A stretch of 64,000 bases of DNA from an uncultured Lachnospiraceae bacterium (GCA_934364805.1 CAKRMH010000012.1:1-64000); one strand, 5' to 3'; counted from the first letter of the stretch, positions 46,070 to 54,033 are shown. Translations and numbers: made by a program. Notes: generated from the letters alone by a model not told the origin.

Positions 46070-47389
46070 TTAAAGTCTTGTTTCAACGAAAATGTCGTAA
46101 ATCGCTTTAATTGCATTTTCAAAATCAGCATTGCTTACACCGATGATGATATTTAACTCAGAAGATCCCTGGTCAATCATCTTAACGTTGATATTTGCAT
46201 GTGCAAGTGCGGAGAAGATACGTCCTGCAGTACCTCTCTGTGACTTCATTCCACGTCCAACAACTGCGATCAGTGCCAGATCTGCTTCAAGATCAATGAT
46301 GTCCGGATGCGCCAGTCTGCGCAGCGCACTGATAACCTGCTGCTCTTTTCCTTCAAACTCAGCCTGATGAACAAACACGGTCATGGTGTCGATACCGGAT
46401 GGCATATGCTCGATGGAAATACCGTTCTCCTCGAATGCCTGAAGTGCTTTTCGGCAGAAACCAACTTCAGAGTTCATCATATCTTTGTCGATGCTTACGG
46501 CAACGAAGCCTTTCTTACCGGCGATACCGGTAATGGTATATTCGGCCTTCTGACATGTGCTTTCTACGATCAGTGTTCCCTCATCATCCGGAGCATTGGT
46601 GTTCTTGATGTTGATCGGAATGCCAGCCTTACGTACCGGGAAGATTGCATCCTCATGTAAAACAGATGCTCCCATGTAAGATAACTCACGGAGTTCGCGG
46701 TATGTGATTACCTTGATCGGTTTGGAATCTTTGATAATACGAGGATCCGCAACCAGACATCCAGATACATCAGTCCAGTTCTCATACATGCTTGCGTGTA
46801 CTGCTTTTGACACGATCGATCCGGTAATATCGGAACCTCCTCTTGAGAATGTGCGGATGCTTCCATCCGGATTCGAACCGTAAAATCCAGGAATAACGGC
46901 AGTAGGAATCTTCTCGAGTCTGGCGGAAAGTACTTTATCGGTACGATCTGCATCAAAATTGCCATCTTCATCAAAAAAGATTACTTCTGCGGAATCCACA
47001 AATGTATATCCAAGATAATTCGCCATAATAATACCGTTTAAGTATTCTCCACGGCTTGCAGCATAATCTACTCCGGCTTTCTTCTTAAAATTCTCGGAAA
47101 TCTTCTTAAATTCCTCTTCCAGAGACAGCTTTAACTGTAATCCGTTGATGATCGAATCATAACGGTCTTTGATCTTCATCAGCTGAATGCGGAAGTCTTT
47201 CTCCTCTTCTGCAAGTGCATAGCATGCATACAGCATATCGGTAACCTTCGTATCCTTTGAGTTCCGTTTTCCCGGTGCACTCGGCACAACGTATTTTCTC
47301 TCTTTATCCGAACGGATGATCTTTCCTACCTTTGCGAACTGCTCCGCACTTGCAAGTGAACTTCCGCCAAATTTCACAACCTTAACCAT
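46070..47389 (-). CDS. lysC: aspartate kinase
   Basis: Phosphorylates aspartate, first step to lysine, threonine, methionine and, through dihydrodipicolinate, to dipicolinate. The 439-residue protein starts VVKFGGSSLASAEQF, has the substrate motif SRGGSDITGSIV near residue 190, and two C-terminal ACT domains (about 310-439) that bind an end-product inhibitor. Monofunctional. It heads a lysC-dpaA-dpaB block, like the spoVF-asd-dapG region of B. subtilis, which suggests a sporulation link. Confidence 0.95.
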   Translation of the reverse strand: MVKVVKFGGSSLASAEQFAKVGKIIRSDKERKYVVPSAPGKRNSKDTKVTDMLYACYALAEEEKDFRIQLMKIKDRYDSIINGLQLKLSLEEEFKKISENFKKKAGVDYAASRGEYLNGIIMANYLGYTFVDSAEVIFFDEDGNFDADRTDKVLSARLEKIPTAVIPGFYGSNPDGSIRTFSRGGSDITGSIVSKAVHASMYENWTDVSGCLVADPRIIKDSKPIKVITYRELRELSYMGASVLHEDAIFPVRKAGIPINIKNTNAPDDEGTLIVESTCQKAEYTITGIAGKKGFVAVSIDKDMMNSEVGFCRKALQAFEENGISIEHMPSGIDTMTVFVHQAEFEGKEQQVISALRRLAHPDIIDLEADLALIAVVGRGMKSQRGTAGRIFSALAHANINVKMIDQGSSELNIIIGVSNADFENAIKAIYDIFVETRL

Positions 47390-47482
47390 TTCTTTCGCTC
47401 CTTACTGACCCTTCAATTTCAAAATGCTTCCCGCGTTTTAACCGCTTTTCTTTGCCGTTTCAGGTTAAAACTCGCTCCGCTA

Positions 47483-47510
47483 ATTATACCATATGCTTAA
47501 AATTCGTCAA
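47483..47510 (-). promoter_or_regulatory. promoter of lysC-dpaAB
   Basis: TTGACG and TATAAT on the minus strand, 16-bp spacer, about 95 bp upstream of lysC. This is a vegetative sigma-A type; no sigma-K-like box was recognised ahead of dpaA. No lysine riboswitch was found in the leader. Confidence 0.8.
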
Positions 47511-47614
47511 TTTTTTTCCTGTGTTTCAATTATAGTATTTAATTATTAATATCATTCGTCTTGGTAATAAACATACTTATGTCCCATAAGTAACAGATAT
47601 AGATGCAAATACCT

Positions 47615-48097
47615 TTAATCCATATATATGATATCGGTATCCATAAGATCCGTTCCCCCATCGATGGTCAGAATTCCATAAGATGGCGGAGTTCCGTACG
47701 GTGGTGCTCCAATGCTTCCGGGATTCAGATACACAATGCCCTCATAAAAATCCTGGTATACACAGTGTGTATGTCCAAAAAGCGCTGCATCCACTTCTTC
47801 TGCCTTTGCCGTCATTGCAAGCCGCAGATAACTCGCCTTGACATTCATCGTATGCCCGTGGCAGATAAAAACGCGTCTTCCCTCGATCATCAGAATGCGT
47901 TCCTCAAACTCGTGGCTGCAGTCACAGTTCCCTGGAACCTGTTCCATCGGAATGTGCGGAAATTTCTTCTGGAGCTGGGCAGCATCCGACCAGCAGTCTC
48001 CAAGATGGATGATCATATCCGGGTTCTCGTTTCTAACTGCCAGTACCATATTATTTACATTTCCATGCGAATCACTCAGCACCAAAATCCTCTTCAT
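47615..48097 (-). CDS. YfcE/MJ0936-type metallophosphoesterase
   Basis: A 160-residue calcineurin-like phosphodiesterase with the di-metal motifs in order: LSDSHGN (residue 8), HLGDCWSDA (31), PGNCD (54), CHGHTMNV (79) and FGHTHCVY (105), ending with LNPGSIGAP. All metal ligands are present. The substrate is not known; relatives cleave model phosphodiesters. AAAGAGGATT-like sequence is not evident, the start being preceded by a weak AGGGATAT. Confidence 0.88.
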   Translation of the reverse strand: MKRILVLSDSHGNVNNMVLAVRNENPDMIIHLGDCWSDAAQLQKKFPHIPMEQVPGNCDCSHEFEERILMIEGRRVFICHGHTMNVKASYLRLAMTAKAEEVDAALFGHTHCVYQDFYEGIVYLNPGSIGAPPYGTPPSYGILTIDGGTDLMDTDIIYMD

Positions 48098-48155
48098 ATA
48101 ATATCCCTGTCCATTCTATTTGCTAACGATCATAGCAGATTTTTCTGTAAAATGC

Positions 48156-48198
48156 AAAAAACTCCTGTAACGGCAGCGTTGCCGTTTCAAGAGTTTTT
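48156..48198 (-). terminator. intrinsic terminator after the Cys-rich gene
   Basis: AAACTCTTGAAACGGCA pairs with TGCCGTTACAGGAGTTT on the minus strand (bulged) around CGC, followed by TTTTTT. Ends the small Cys-rich gene upstream of the phosphodiesterase. Confidence 0.8.
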
Positions 48199-48237
48199 GT
48201 AAAAACCGTTTCCTTTTCCTTTGAATCATAACCCCTG

Positions 48238-48414
48238 TTATGCTAATCTCTTCCAGTGTTTACTGCATTTGTAGTATGAGTAAAACATGCAGTGATCCGC
48301 CTGTTCACAGCGAACCTTTGCATCCTGGATATGGCACTGGCAATTTACGATTGCGTCCGCCTTACCATGACACTGTCCTTTTAACATAACTTCATCCAAC
48401 ACTTCGTTCGTCAT
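48238..48414 (-). CDS. 58-residue cysteine-rich small protein, unknown function
   Basis: Read on the minus strand from an ATG with AAGGAG 7 bp upstream. The product has six cysteines and several histidines in 58 residues: KGQCHGK, NCQCHIQ, RCEQ, HCMF and YKCSKHW. The C-x-H and C-x-C-x-H spacing suggests metal binding. It has a TATAAT -10 candidate at 48455-48460 and its own terminator, so it appears to be a complete one-gene unit. I recognise no family. Confidence 0.7.
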   Translation of the reverse strand: MTNEVLDEVMLKGQCHGKADAIVNCQCHIQDAKVRCEQADHCMFYSYYKCSKHWKRLA

Positions 48415-48495
48415 AACAATACTCCTTAACTAAGCTTTGTATCCAACGAACTTTATTATACAATATCTTGTGTCGGAAAACCATGTGGCATTTTA

Positions 48496-48520
48496 GACAA
48501 ATGATTCTTCTGGATTTGTC
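48496..48520 (-). promoter_or_regulatory. inverted repeat upstream of the Cys-rich gene
   Basis: GACAAAT-N11-ATTTGTC, perfect 7-bp arms, about 40 bp upstream of the candidate -10 box of the Cys-rich gene. Could be an operator. Confidence 0.4.
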
Positions 48521-48646
48521 CAAATTTTCACTTGACGAAATGTTAGTCGTCTGCTCACGTGATAAGTTATAGCCATAAAGTACTATCTGTTTTCTTATAA
48601 AAAAAAGTTGCACAGAATGACCTTCCTGCATTCCATTGTCCCTTGT

Positions 48647-48697
48647 TAAAAATTGTGAAAAGGCGTCATCCGAATCCTGTTACTTCAGATGACGCCT
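48647..48697 (-). terminator. intrinsic terminator of the candidate RNA
   Basis: Perfect 10-bp arms AGGCGTCATC/GATGACGCCT around a 17-base loop; on the minus strand followed by TTTTCACAATTTTT. Confidence 0.8.
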
Positions 48698-48965
48698 AAT
48701 GCTGTTCATTTTCCAATGGACAATACCTCTTCTCTTTCCAGATTCTGTTCTTATGTTTCACCTCAAATGGCGGTTGGGATTGACTTTGTATCAGATGAAC
48801 GGATCTATTCAAAGTTCCTTCCCTGTCTTATTCATCATCAATGCCACTGGTTTCCGAATGAAGTCTGGTGTGCCTGGTTGCTCCTCAACAAAATGCAGTT
48901 CCTTTTGGACTATACCTCTCTTTCTTAGATTAAGAACTTCGATTGCTATGTCTGTTCTTTTGTTG
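48656..48965 (-). ncRNA. candidate structured RNA of about 310 nt, no known family recognised
   Basis: The stretch is bracketed by a near-perfect promoter and an intrinsic terminator on the same strand. It contains local stems such as ACTTTG/CAAAGT enclosing AGAT/ATCT (48785-48820) and GTTG/CAAC, and two diverged direct repeats of the pattern AAGAACAGA...GAAAGAG...AGGTATNGTCC...GGAA...GCATT, one near each end. It lacks the marks of tmRNA, RNase P RNA, SRP RNA, T-box or known riboswitches. A 58-codon frame crosses it, but its ATG lies upstream of the predicted start site and it is then broken by stops, so a decayed gene is the main alternative. Confidence 0.5.
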
Positions 48966-48971
48966 TCTTTA

Positions 48972-49000
48972 ATATAGCATGCATTTCACATATTGTCAAC
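48972..49000 (-). promoter_or_regulatory. strong promoter of the candidate RNA
   Basis: TTGACA and TATATT on the minus strand with an exact 17-bp spacer. The gene-free DNA from 49001 to 49150 upstream is AT-rich with no other feature seen. Confidence 0.85.
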
Positions 49001-49151
49001 ATATTTTTCTAATTATTTTTATATTCTGTTGTTTTATTCTATATTCCGTTTTATTTGTATGCTATTTTCTGATAATTCATTCTATTACTTCTACTCGATA
49101 GCAGTTTCAAAATGGAATTGCTGAATATCTGACCATACTGTCTGATTAATT

Positions 49152-49189
49152 AAAAAAGCCGCCTCACGAAATCTCTTTCGTAAAGCGGC
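49152..49189 (-). terminator. intrinsic terminator after the endonuclease/phosphatase gene
   Basis: GCCGCTTTACGAAA pairs with TTTCGTGAGGCGGC (three mismatches) around a 4-base loop, then TTTTTT on the minus strand. Confidence 0.9.
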
Positions 49190-49203
49190 AGTTTCAAAAC
49201 CTG

Positions 49204-50295
49204 TTATTCTCCAAGCGTAACCTTCATAAGAACCGGGTTATGATCCGAATTTGCAAATCCAAGATCCTGCGTCTCGACCGAATCCACAGTCAGATTGGAT
49301 GACACAATAAACCCATCTATCAGATAATACTGAAAATGCTCCGGGTCTGCACCTTCATACGGCTGGTCAAGCGACCTGCAGGAAGGTGTACGGTTATCTG
49401 TCACAAAATTCAGATCGGAGCCGAATTCATCAACGTCCACACATCCCGGCTGCCAGAGATCCTCACTGTTCTGCGGATACATACTGATATCCACATTGGA
49501 AAAACTCTGGTTAAAATCACCTCCGGCGATCACATAATTTCCCTTGTCTACTTCTTCCTGAAGCACCTGCTTCAGCATTTTGGTCTGAGCAGCTTTTCCT
49601 TCCCCATCATCGTAGGCCTCAAGATGAAGATTAACAAGAACAAGTTCTCTGTCACTGTCTTCGACTGGAATACGGTCCACCATCAGACAGCGTTTTAAAT
49701 TGGCGATTCTGACCGGATAAGAAAATGGACATGGAAGTGAGATCCGCTCCGCATTTTCCATCTCATAGCCGGACAGTGTAAGGATTCCGCAATCTACTTT
49801 TCCAATTGTCGGAATCGGATATGGCACATAGAGTACCTTATAATTGGTTGCAAAACTATATGTAGAATCCTTCCATTCACCAACGATCGCATCCTGCTCA
49901 TTGATTCCGTGCGACCTCTTGGAATCAAGATCCACTTCCTGAAGAAACGCCGCATCCGGCTCCAATGTTTTCAGTTCCCCGCTGATTGCCTGAATGTTCG
50001 TCTGCACCTGTTTTCTGTCGGCTGTGCTTACATGCTTTCCACCATCCATGAAAAAATCGGCGTTTGCTCCCAGTGCCCCATAACCGATATTCCATGTAAC
50101 AATGGAAAAATCGTCTCCCTCATGAAGCGTTCCGGATGCATTTCCCCCTACATCCAGTGTCTCCTTCGAATCCGGCTTAAATTCTGTGACGGTAAGTACA
50201 AGCACCAGAATCAAAAAAGCTGCTGCCGCAACTGCAACAACGCTCCCGGCAGCTTTCAGGATCGTTGTCACGTTCTTCTTTTGTTTTTCCTGCAT
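49204..50295 (-). CDS. membrane-anchored endonuclease/exonuclease/phosphatase-fold protein
   Basis: A 363-residue protein with a Lys-rich start, one membrane helix at about residues 12-38, and an extracytoplasmic EEP domain. Metal and catalytic motifs are visible in order: VTWNIGYG, FLQEVDLDSKRSHG, the central LVNLHLEAY, GGDFNQSF, and the closing SNSD-type LGFANSDHNPVLM. Substrate could be a phospholipid, sphingomyelin-like head group or nucleic acid; not decidable here. ATG with GGGGGGATTTT upstream is chosen over an upstream frame extension. It starts 56 bp after copA stops. Confidence 0.88.
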   Translation of the reverse strand: MQEKQKKNVTTILKAAGSVVAVAAAAFLILVLVLTVTEFKPDSKETLDVGGNASGTLHEGDDFSIVTWNIGYGALGANADFFMDGGKHVSTADRKQVQTNIQAISGELKTLEPDAAFLQEVDLDSKRSHGINEQDAIVGEWKDSTYSFATNYKVLYVPYPIPTIGKVDCGILTLSGYEMENAERISLPCPFSYPVRIANLKRCLMVDRIPVEDSDRELVLVNLHLEAYDDGEGKAAQTKMLKQVLQEEVDKGNYVIAGGDFNQSFSNVDISMYPQNSEDLWQPGCVDVDEFGSDLNFVTDNRTPSCRSLDQPYEGADPEHFQYYLIDGFIVSSNLTVDSVETQDLGFANSDHNPVLMKVTLGE

Positions 50296-50350
50296 AAAAT
50301 AAAATCCCCCCAGATTATTTATATTCCTTCCAGGCTCCACTTCAATGCTG

Positions 50351-50557
50351 TTAGTGGATTCCCTTCAGCTTATAGCCAGCCTCTTCAATCACCTTTGCAA
50401 ATTCCTCTTTGGATACTTCACGGTCCGTTGTCACCTCTGCGGTGCCTTTTTCAAAGCTGACTTCTGCGGTCACACCGTCCATATCATTGAGTGCTTTGGT
50501 TACATGTGCCTGGCAATGTGCACACATCATTCCTTCGATTTCAAGTGTCTGTTTCAT
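50351..50557 (-). CDS. copZ: possible separate copper chaperone made from within copA
   Basis: Inside copA an in-frame ATG begins a 68-residue heavy-metal domain (MKQTLEIEGMMCAHC) with the same stop as copA. It is preceded by AAGAAGGAGGAACACAAA, a full ribosome site at normal spacing. The 68-residue length and start equal a typical CopZ. So the DNA could give both the long CopA and free CopZ. Internal initiation is inferred, not shown. Confidence 0.55.
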   Translation of the reverse strand: MKQTLEIEGMMCAHCQAHVTKALNDMDGVTAEVSFEKGTAEVTTDREVSKEEFAKVIEEAGYKLKGIH

Positions 50558-52891
50558 TTTGTGTTCCTCCTTCTTATCTATGCAGCATTCTCCGCTGTCG
50601 GATTGTGCTGTCACGTTCTTTTTGTCAAATTTCATCAGGTTCAGCCGCAGGGCATTCGTTACCACGCAAAAGCTGGAAAGGCTCATTGCAGCTGCACCAA
50701 ACATCGGATTCAGCTTCCAGCCAAACTGTGGAATCCACACACCTGCTGCAAGCGGAATTCCAATCACATTATAGAAAAACGCCCAGAACAGGTTCTCATG
50801 GATATTTTTTAATACTTTTCGGCTCAGATGGATGGCTGCAGGTACATCCGAAATATCACTTTTCATCAGTACCACATCTGCAGCATCAATTGCCACATCA
50901 GTACCTGCCCCGATCGCAATTCCAATATCCGCTCTCGTCAGTGCCGGCGCATCATTGATTCCATCTCCCACCATGATCACGCGTCCTTTTTCCTGAAGTC
51001 TGTGGATGTTTGCTTCCTTGTCCTGTGGGAGCACATTGGCAATTACCTGATCGACTCCTGCCTGTGCTGCGATTGCCTGTGCGGTACGTTCGTTATCACC
51101 TGTTAACATCATAACGCGTTTTCCCATATGATGCAATTTCTGAATTGCATCTTTTGCATCTGCTTTTAATACATCTGCAATTCCTATCATTCCAAGAAGC
51201 CTGCCATCGTATGCAAAATACACCGGAGTTTTTCCTTCTCCTGCAAGCTTATCTGCCTGTGCCCTCACAGACTCATCAATGCCCATCTGCTGTTCCATGA
51301 AGGACAAATTGCCGCCAAATGCCATCTTCCCGTCAATTGTTCCGCTTAATCCATTGCCAGGATACACCGTAAAATCCTCCACTGTATGATCCGTACGATC
51401 AGCATTTTTTCCATAAGTTACAATAGCATGTGCAAGGGGATGTTCGCTCTTTGACTCTAACGCACAGGCGATCGAAACAAGCTGTTTTTCCTCTGCTGCA
51501 ACCGGGATCACGTCCGTTACGACAGGCTTTCCGGTTGTCAGTGTTCCGGTCTTATCCATGACAACGATGTCTGCCTTTCCAGTGTTCTCCAATGCCATGG
51601 CATTTTTAAATAAAATACCGTTACGCGCTCCGATTCCATTTCCAACCATAATTGCTACCGGTGTCGCCAGTCCAAGCGCACATGGGCAGCTTATAACAAG
51701 TACTGAGATTCCCCGTGCAAGTGCGAAACCAACCGTCTCTCCTGCGAAAAGCCATACTAGAATTGTGATCGCTGCGATCGTTATTACAACCGGTACAAAT
51801 ACTCCGGATACCTTATCTGCGATCTTTGCGATTGGAGCTTTGGTTGCCGCCGCATCACTGACCATCTGGATGATCTGTGACAATGTGGTATCCACTCCGA
51901 CTCTCGTTGCACGGCACTTCAGATAACCTACATGGTTTATCGTTGCTGCTGATACAAAGTCTCCCTCTTTCTTGTCTACCGGAATACTTTCTCCGGTCAA
52001 AGCGGACTCATCGATCGCACTGCTTCCCTCTAAGATCACGCCATCCACCGGAATACTCTCTCCGGGTCTCACTACAAAAATGTCACCGATCTGTACCTGT
52101 TCCACCGGAACAGTCACCTCGTTGCCGTCCTTAAGCAGAACCGCCTGCTTTGGAGCCAGATTCATCAGACTTTTTAATGCATCCGTTGTTTTTCCCTTGG
52201 AGTAAGACTCCAGCATTTTTCCAACGGTAATAAGCGTCAGTATCATCGCTGCCGATTCAAAATAAAATTCATGCATGTAGCTGTGTGCCAGCTCCATATC
52301 TCCAGTCTGTAATGCTGCGCCCATTGCGTACATCGCATATACACTGTATCCAAACGAAGCAGCCGCTCCAAGTGTGACCAGTGTGTCCATATTCGGAGCT
52401 CCGTGAATGGCACTTGTCCATCCGCTGATAAAAAAGTGCTGGTTGATCACCATTATGATCACTGTAAAAAGCAACTGTGTCAGTGCAATCGCAACATGAT
52501 TGTTGATCGCCTCCGGAACCGGCCAGCCCCACATCATATGTCCCATGGAAACATACATAAGCGGAATCAGAAAACATACCGATGCGATCAGTCGCTTCGC
52601 AATCTTGGGTGTCTCTGTATCCTTCAGTGAATCTGCGGTTTGATACCCTCCATGGGTATCTGCATTCTGTGCAGTCCCATTCGGATTCTCAAGTGCCGCT
52701 CCATACCCTGCCTTTTCCACTGCGTTTATCACAGCGTCCGGGGAAGCACTTCCCTCAACGGTCATGGAATTCGTAAGCAGGCTGACCGCAACCTCATCGA
52801 CGCCATCCACTGCGCGTACTGCTTTTTCCACATGCGCACTGCAGGCTGCACAGCTCATTCCTGTTACCTGATATTTGTCCATATTCTCCAT
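50351..52891 (-). CDS. copA: copper-exporting P1B-type ATPase with C-terminal CopZ-like domain
   Basis: Exports Cu(I) across the cytoplasmic membrane. The 846-residue protein has an N-terminal heavy-metal domain (GMSCAACSAHV, C14 and C17), eight predicted helices, the ion-path motif SCPCALGLATP, the phosphorylation site DKTGTLTTGK, the HP motif SEHPLAHAI and MVGDGINDAPAL. Unlike usual CopA it continues after the last helix through a Cys-Cys-containing linker into a second metal domain (MMCAHC, C790 and C793). It follows csoR by 41 bp and should be induced by copper. Confidence 0.95.
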   Translation of the reverse strand: MENMDKYQVTGMSCAACSAHVEKAVRAVDGVDEVAVSLLTNSMTVEGSASPDAVINAVEKAGYGAALENPNGTAQNADTHGGYQTADSLKDTETPKIAKRLIASVCFLIPLMYVSMGHMMWGWPVPEAINNHVAIALTQLLFTVIIMVINQHFFISGWTSAIHGAPNMDTLVTLGAAASFGYSVYAMYAMGAALQTGDMELAHSYMHEFYFESAAMILTLITVGKMLESYSKGKTTDALKSLMNLAPKQAVLLKDGNEVTVPVEQVQIGDIFVVRPGESIPVDGVILEGSSAIDESALTGESIPVDKKEGDFVSAATINHVGYLKCRATRVGVDTTLSQIIQMVSDAAATKAPIAKIADKVSGVFVPVVITIAAITILVWLFAGETVGFALARGISVLVISCPCALGLATPVAIMVGNGIGARNGILFKNAMALENTGKADIVVMDKTGTLTTGKPVVTDVIPVAAEEKQLVSIACALESKSEHPLAHAIVTYGKNADRTDHTVEDFTVYPGNGLSGTIDGKMAFGGNLSFMEQQMGIDESVRAQADKLAGEGKTPVYFAYDGRLLGMIGIADVLKADAKDAIQKLHHMGKRVMMLTGDNERTAQAIAAQAGVDQVIANVLPQDKEANIHRLQEKGRVIMVGDGINDAPALTRADIGIAIGAGTDVAIDAADVVLMKSDISDVPAAIHLSRKVLKNIHENLFWAFFYNVIGIPLAAGVWIPQFGWKLNPMFGAAAMSLSSFCVVTNALRLNLMKFDKKNVTAQSDSGECCIDKKEEHKMKQTLEIEGMMCAHCQAHVTKALNDMDGVTAEVSFEKGTAEVTTDREVSKEEFAKVIEEAGYKLKGIH

Positions 52892-52932
52892 CCTTTCCTG
52901 TATTTTCTTTACCGATACTTACTTGTTATCTT

Positions 52933-53253
52933 TTATTTCATAAGTTTCTGCAGCGTTGTCACAAGTTCATCCACAACCTCGTCTTTTCCCGCATGCAGAT
53001 CGTCCACAACACAGGTCCGGATATGATTGGCCAGAAGCACCTTATTAAAGCTGTTTAATGCAGCCGTGATCGCAGATACCTGCATCAGAATATCCGGGCA
53101 GTAGGCATCATTCTCCACCATTCCCTTTATGCCGCGGACCTGTCCCTCAATCCGGCTCAACCGGTTGATCAGATCTTTATATTCTTTCTCACTGCGGTGC
53201 TTTGTCTTGTCCTGGCAACAGCAGCATTTCTTTTCTTCCTGATTGTCTCCCAT
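52933..53253 (-). CDS. csoR: copper-sensing repressor CsoR
   Basis: A 106-residue four-helix repressor that leaves DNA when it binds Cu(I). The ligands are in place: C52 in DAYCPDILMQ, H77 and C81 in NHIRTCVV, the C-H-C set of true CsoR. The N-terminus has an extra run of four cysteines (10-13), not typical and possibly an additional metal or redox site. It is first in the csoR-copA operon and has an operator in its own promoter. Confidence 0.94.
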   Translation of the reverse strand: MGDNQEEKKCCCCQDKTKHRSEKEYKDLINRLSRIEGQVRGIKGMVENDAYCPDILMQVSAITAALNSFNKVLLANHIRTCVVDDLHAGKDEVVDELVTTLQKLMK

Positions 53254-53300
53254 AAGTATCTCCTTTTTGTGTGATTTTCATCATAGACATTTGCGCAGTC

Positions 53301-53330
53301 ATTGTATACCCCCGTGGGGTATATTGTCAA
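53301..53330 (-). promoter_or_regulatory. promoter of csoR-copA
   Basis: TTGACA and TACAAT on the minus strand with an 18-bp spacer, about 50 bp upstream of csoR. The spacer is filled by the CsoR-type palindrome. Confidence 0.88.
53305..53323 (-). promoter_or_regulatory. CsoR operator
   Basis: TATACCCC-CGT-GGGGTATA, perfect 8-bp arms with G/C-rich centre, the typical CsoR box. It lies between -35 and -10, so binding would block RNA polymerase. Confidence 0.92.
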
Positions 53331-53444
53331 GATAGAAATGTGCGAAATTTTCTCAATTGCATAACAGCCTGTTCTATTGACGCAATCATTCAGCAGGACT
53401 AAAATAGCATCATTGATTTTAGATTATTTTTAGGAGGATTCGAA

Positions 53445-53696
53445 ATGATTGAATTCAGATATGATACCCAGTTACTGATTGAAGGCACGAACCTTGATGA
53501 AGATGCCATCAATGAATATTTTACAAATAATTTCAAGGGTGACTGCCTTCTGGCTGTCGGTGATGATGAACTGATCAAGATCCATTTTCACACCAATGAG
53601 CCTTGGAAGGTGCTTGAATACTGTGCTTCTCTCGGCGAGATCTATGATATTGTAGTGGAAGATATGGACAGACAATCCAGAGGTTTGAAGGGATAA
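53445..53696 (+). CDS. stand-alone domain resembling the C-terminus of FakA/DegV-partner kinases
   Basis: An 83-residue protein with AGGAGG 7 bp before the ATG. Its pattern, an RYDTQ start, GDCLLAVGDDELIKIHFHTNEPWKVLEY and the closing GEIYDIVVEDMDRQ, matches the last 80 or so residues of the dihydroxyacetone-kinase-like FakA (YloV) family, where the longer proteins read VGDEDLVKVHVHTN. The kinase and middle domains are absent. It has its own terminator. Either a domain that works alone or a stable relic; the intact ribosome site favours a real gene. Confidence 0.75.
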   Translation: MIEFRYDTQLLIEGTNLDEDAINEYFTNNFKGDCLLAVGDDELIKIHFHTNEPWKVLEYCASLGEIYDIVVEDMDRQSRGLKG

Positions 53697-53722
53697 GATG
53701 TAAGCAATTATGTATCTGCATG

Positions 53723-53768
53723 ATTCTCCGTAAACTGATTTGTGTTCAATTTACGGAGAATTTTTTTT
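53723..53768 (+). terminator. terminator built on the ATTCTCCGTAA repeat
   Basis: ATTCTCCGTAAA/TTTACGGAGAAT, perfect 12-bp arms around a 15-base loop, followed by eight T. The same arm sequence returns at 62.78-62.95 kb. Confidence 0.93.
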
Positions 53769-53882
53769 GCAAATGGCAATTCTAATTTTCAGGCATAAAA
53801 CATCCAGCCCGAAGCAATGGTGTTGCATTTCTATATTTTTTCGGCTATATTCTGATATTTTGGCTCTATTTTTACAAATATA

Positions 53883-53912
53883 TTGACATCTATTTTTACG
53901 ATATTATATATT
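53883..53912 (+). promoter_or_regulatory. promoter of the secreted-protein gene
   Basis: TTGACA and TATATT, 18-bp spacer, giving a leader of about 115 nt before the secreted protein. The leader holds a strong GGGAGGAGG ribosome site (53929-53937) with no start codon behind it. Confidence 0.65.
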
Positions 53913-54033
53913 TATTTTGAAAATAAACGGGAGGAGGATACAGACCAATACCAATTAAAGTTCAATGGAATAACTCTTGCATCAGGAACCGGTCGGTATA
54001 TTTTAACATGGAAATTCGTATAGGAGGCTGTAT

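Noticed and set aside
47390..47480. Possible lysine riboswitch before lysC
   Set aside because: The leader is under 100 nt and lacks the lysine aptamer blocks.
48689..48977. Two overlapping plus-strand open frames (79 and 92 codons)
   Set aside because: No ribosome site, and the minus strand has the promoter and terminator for this stretch.
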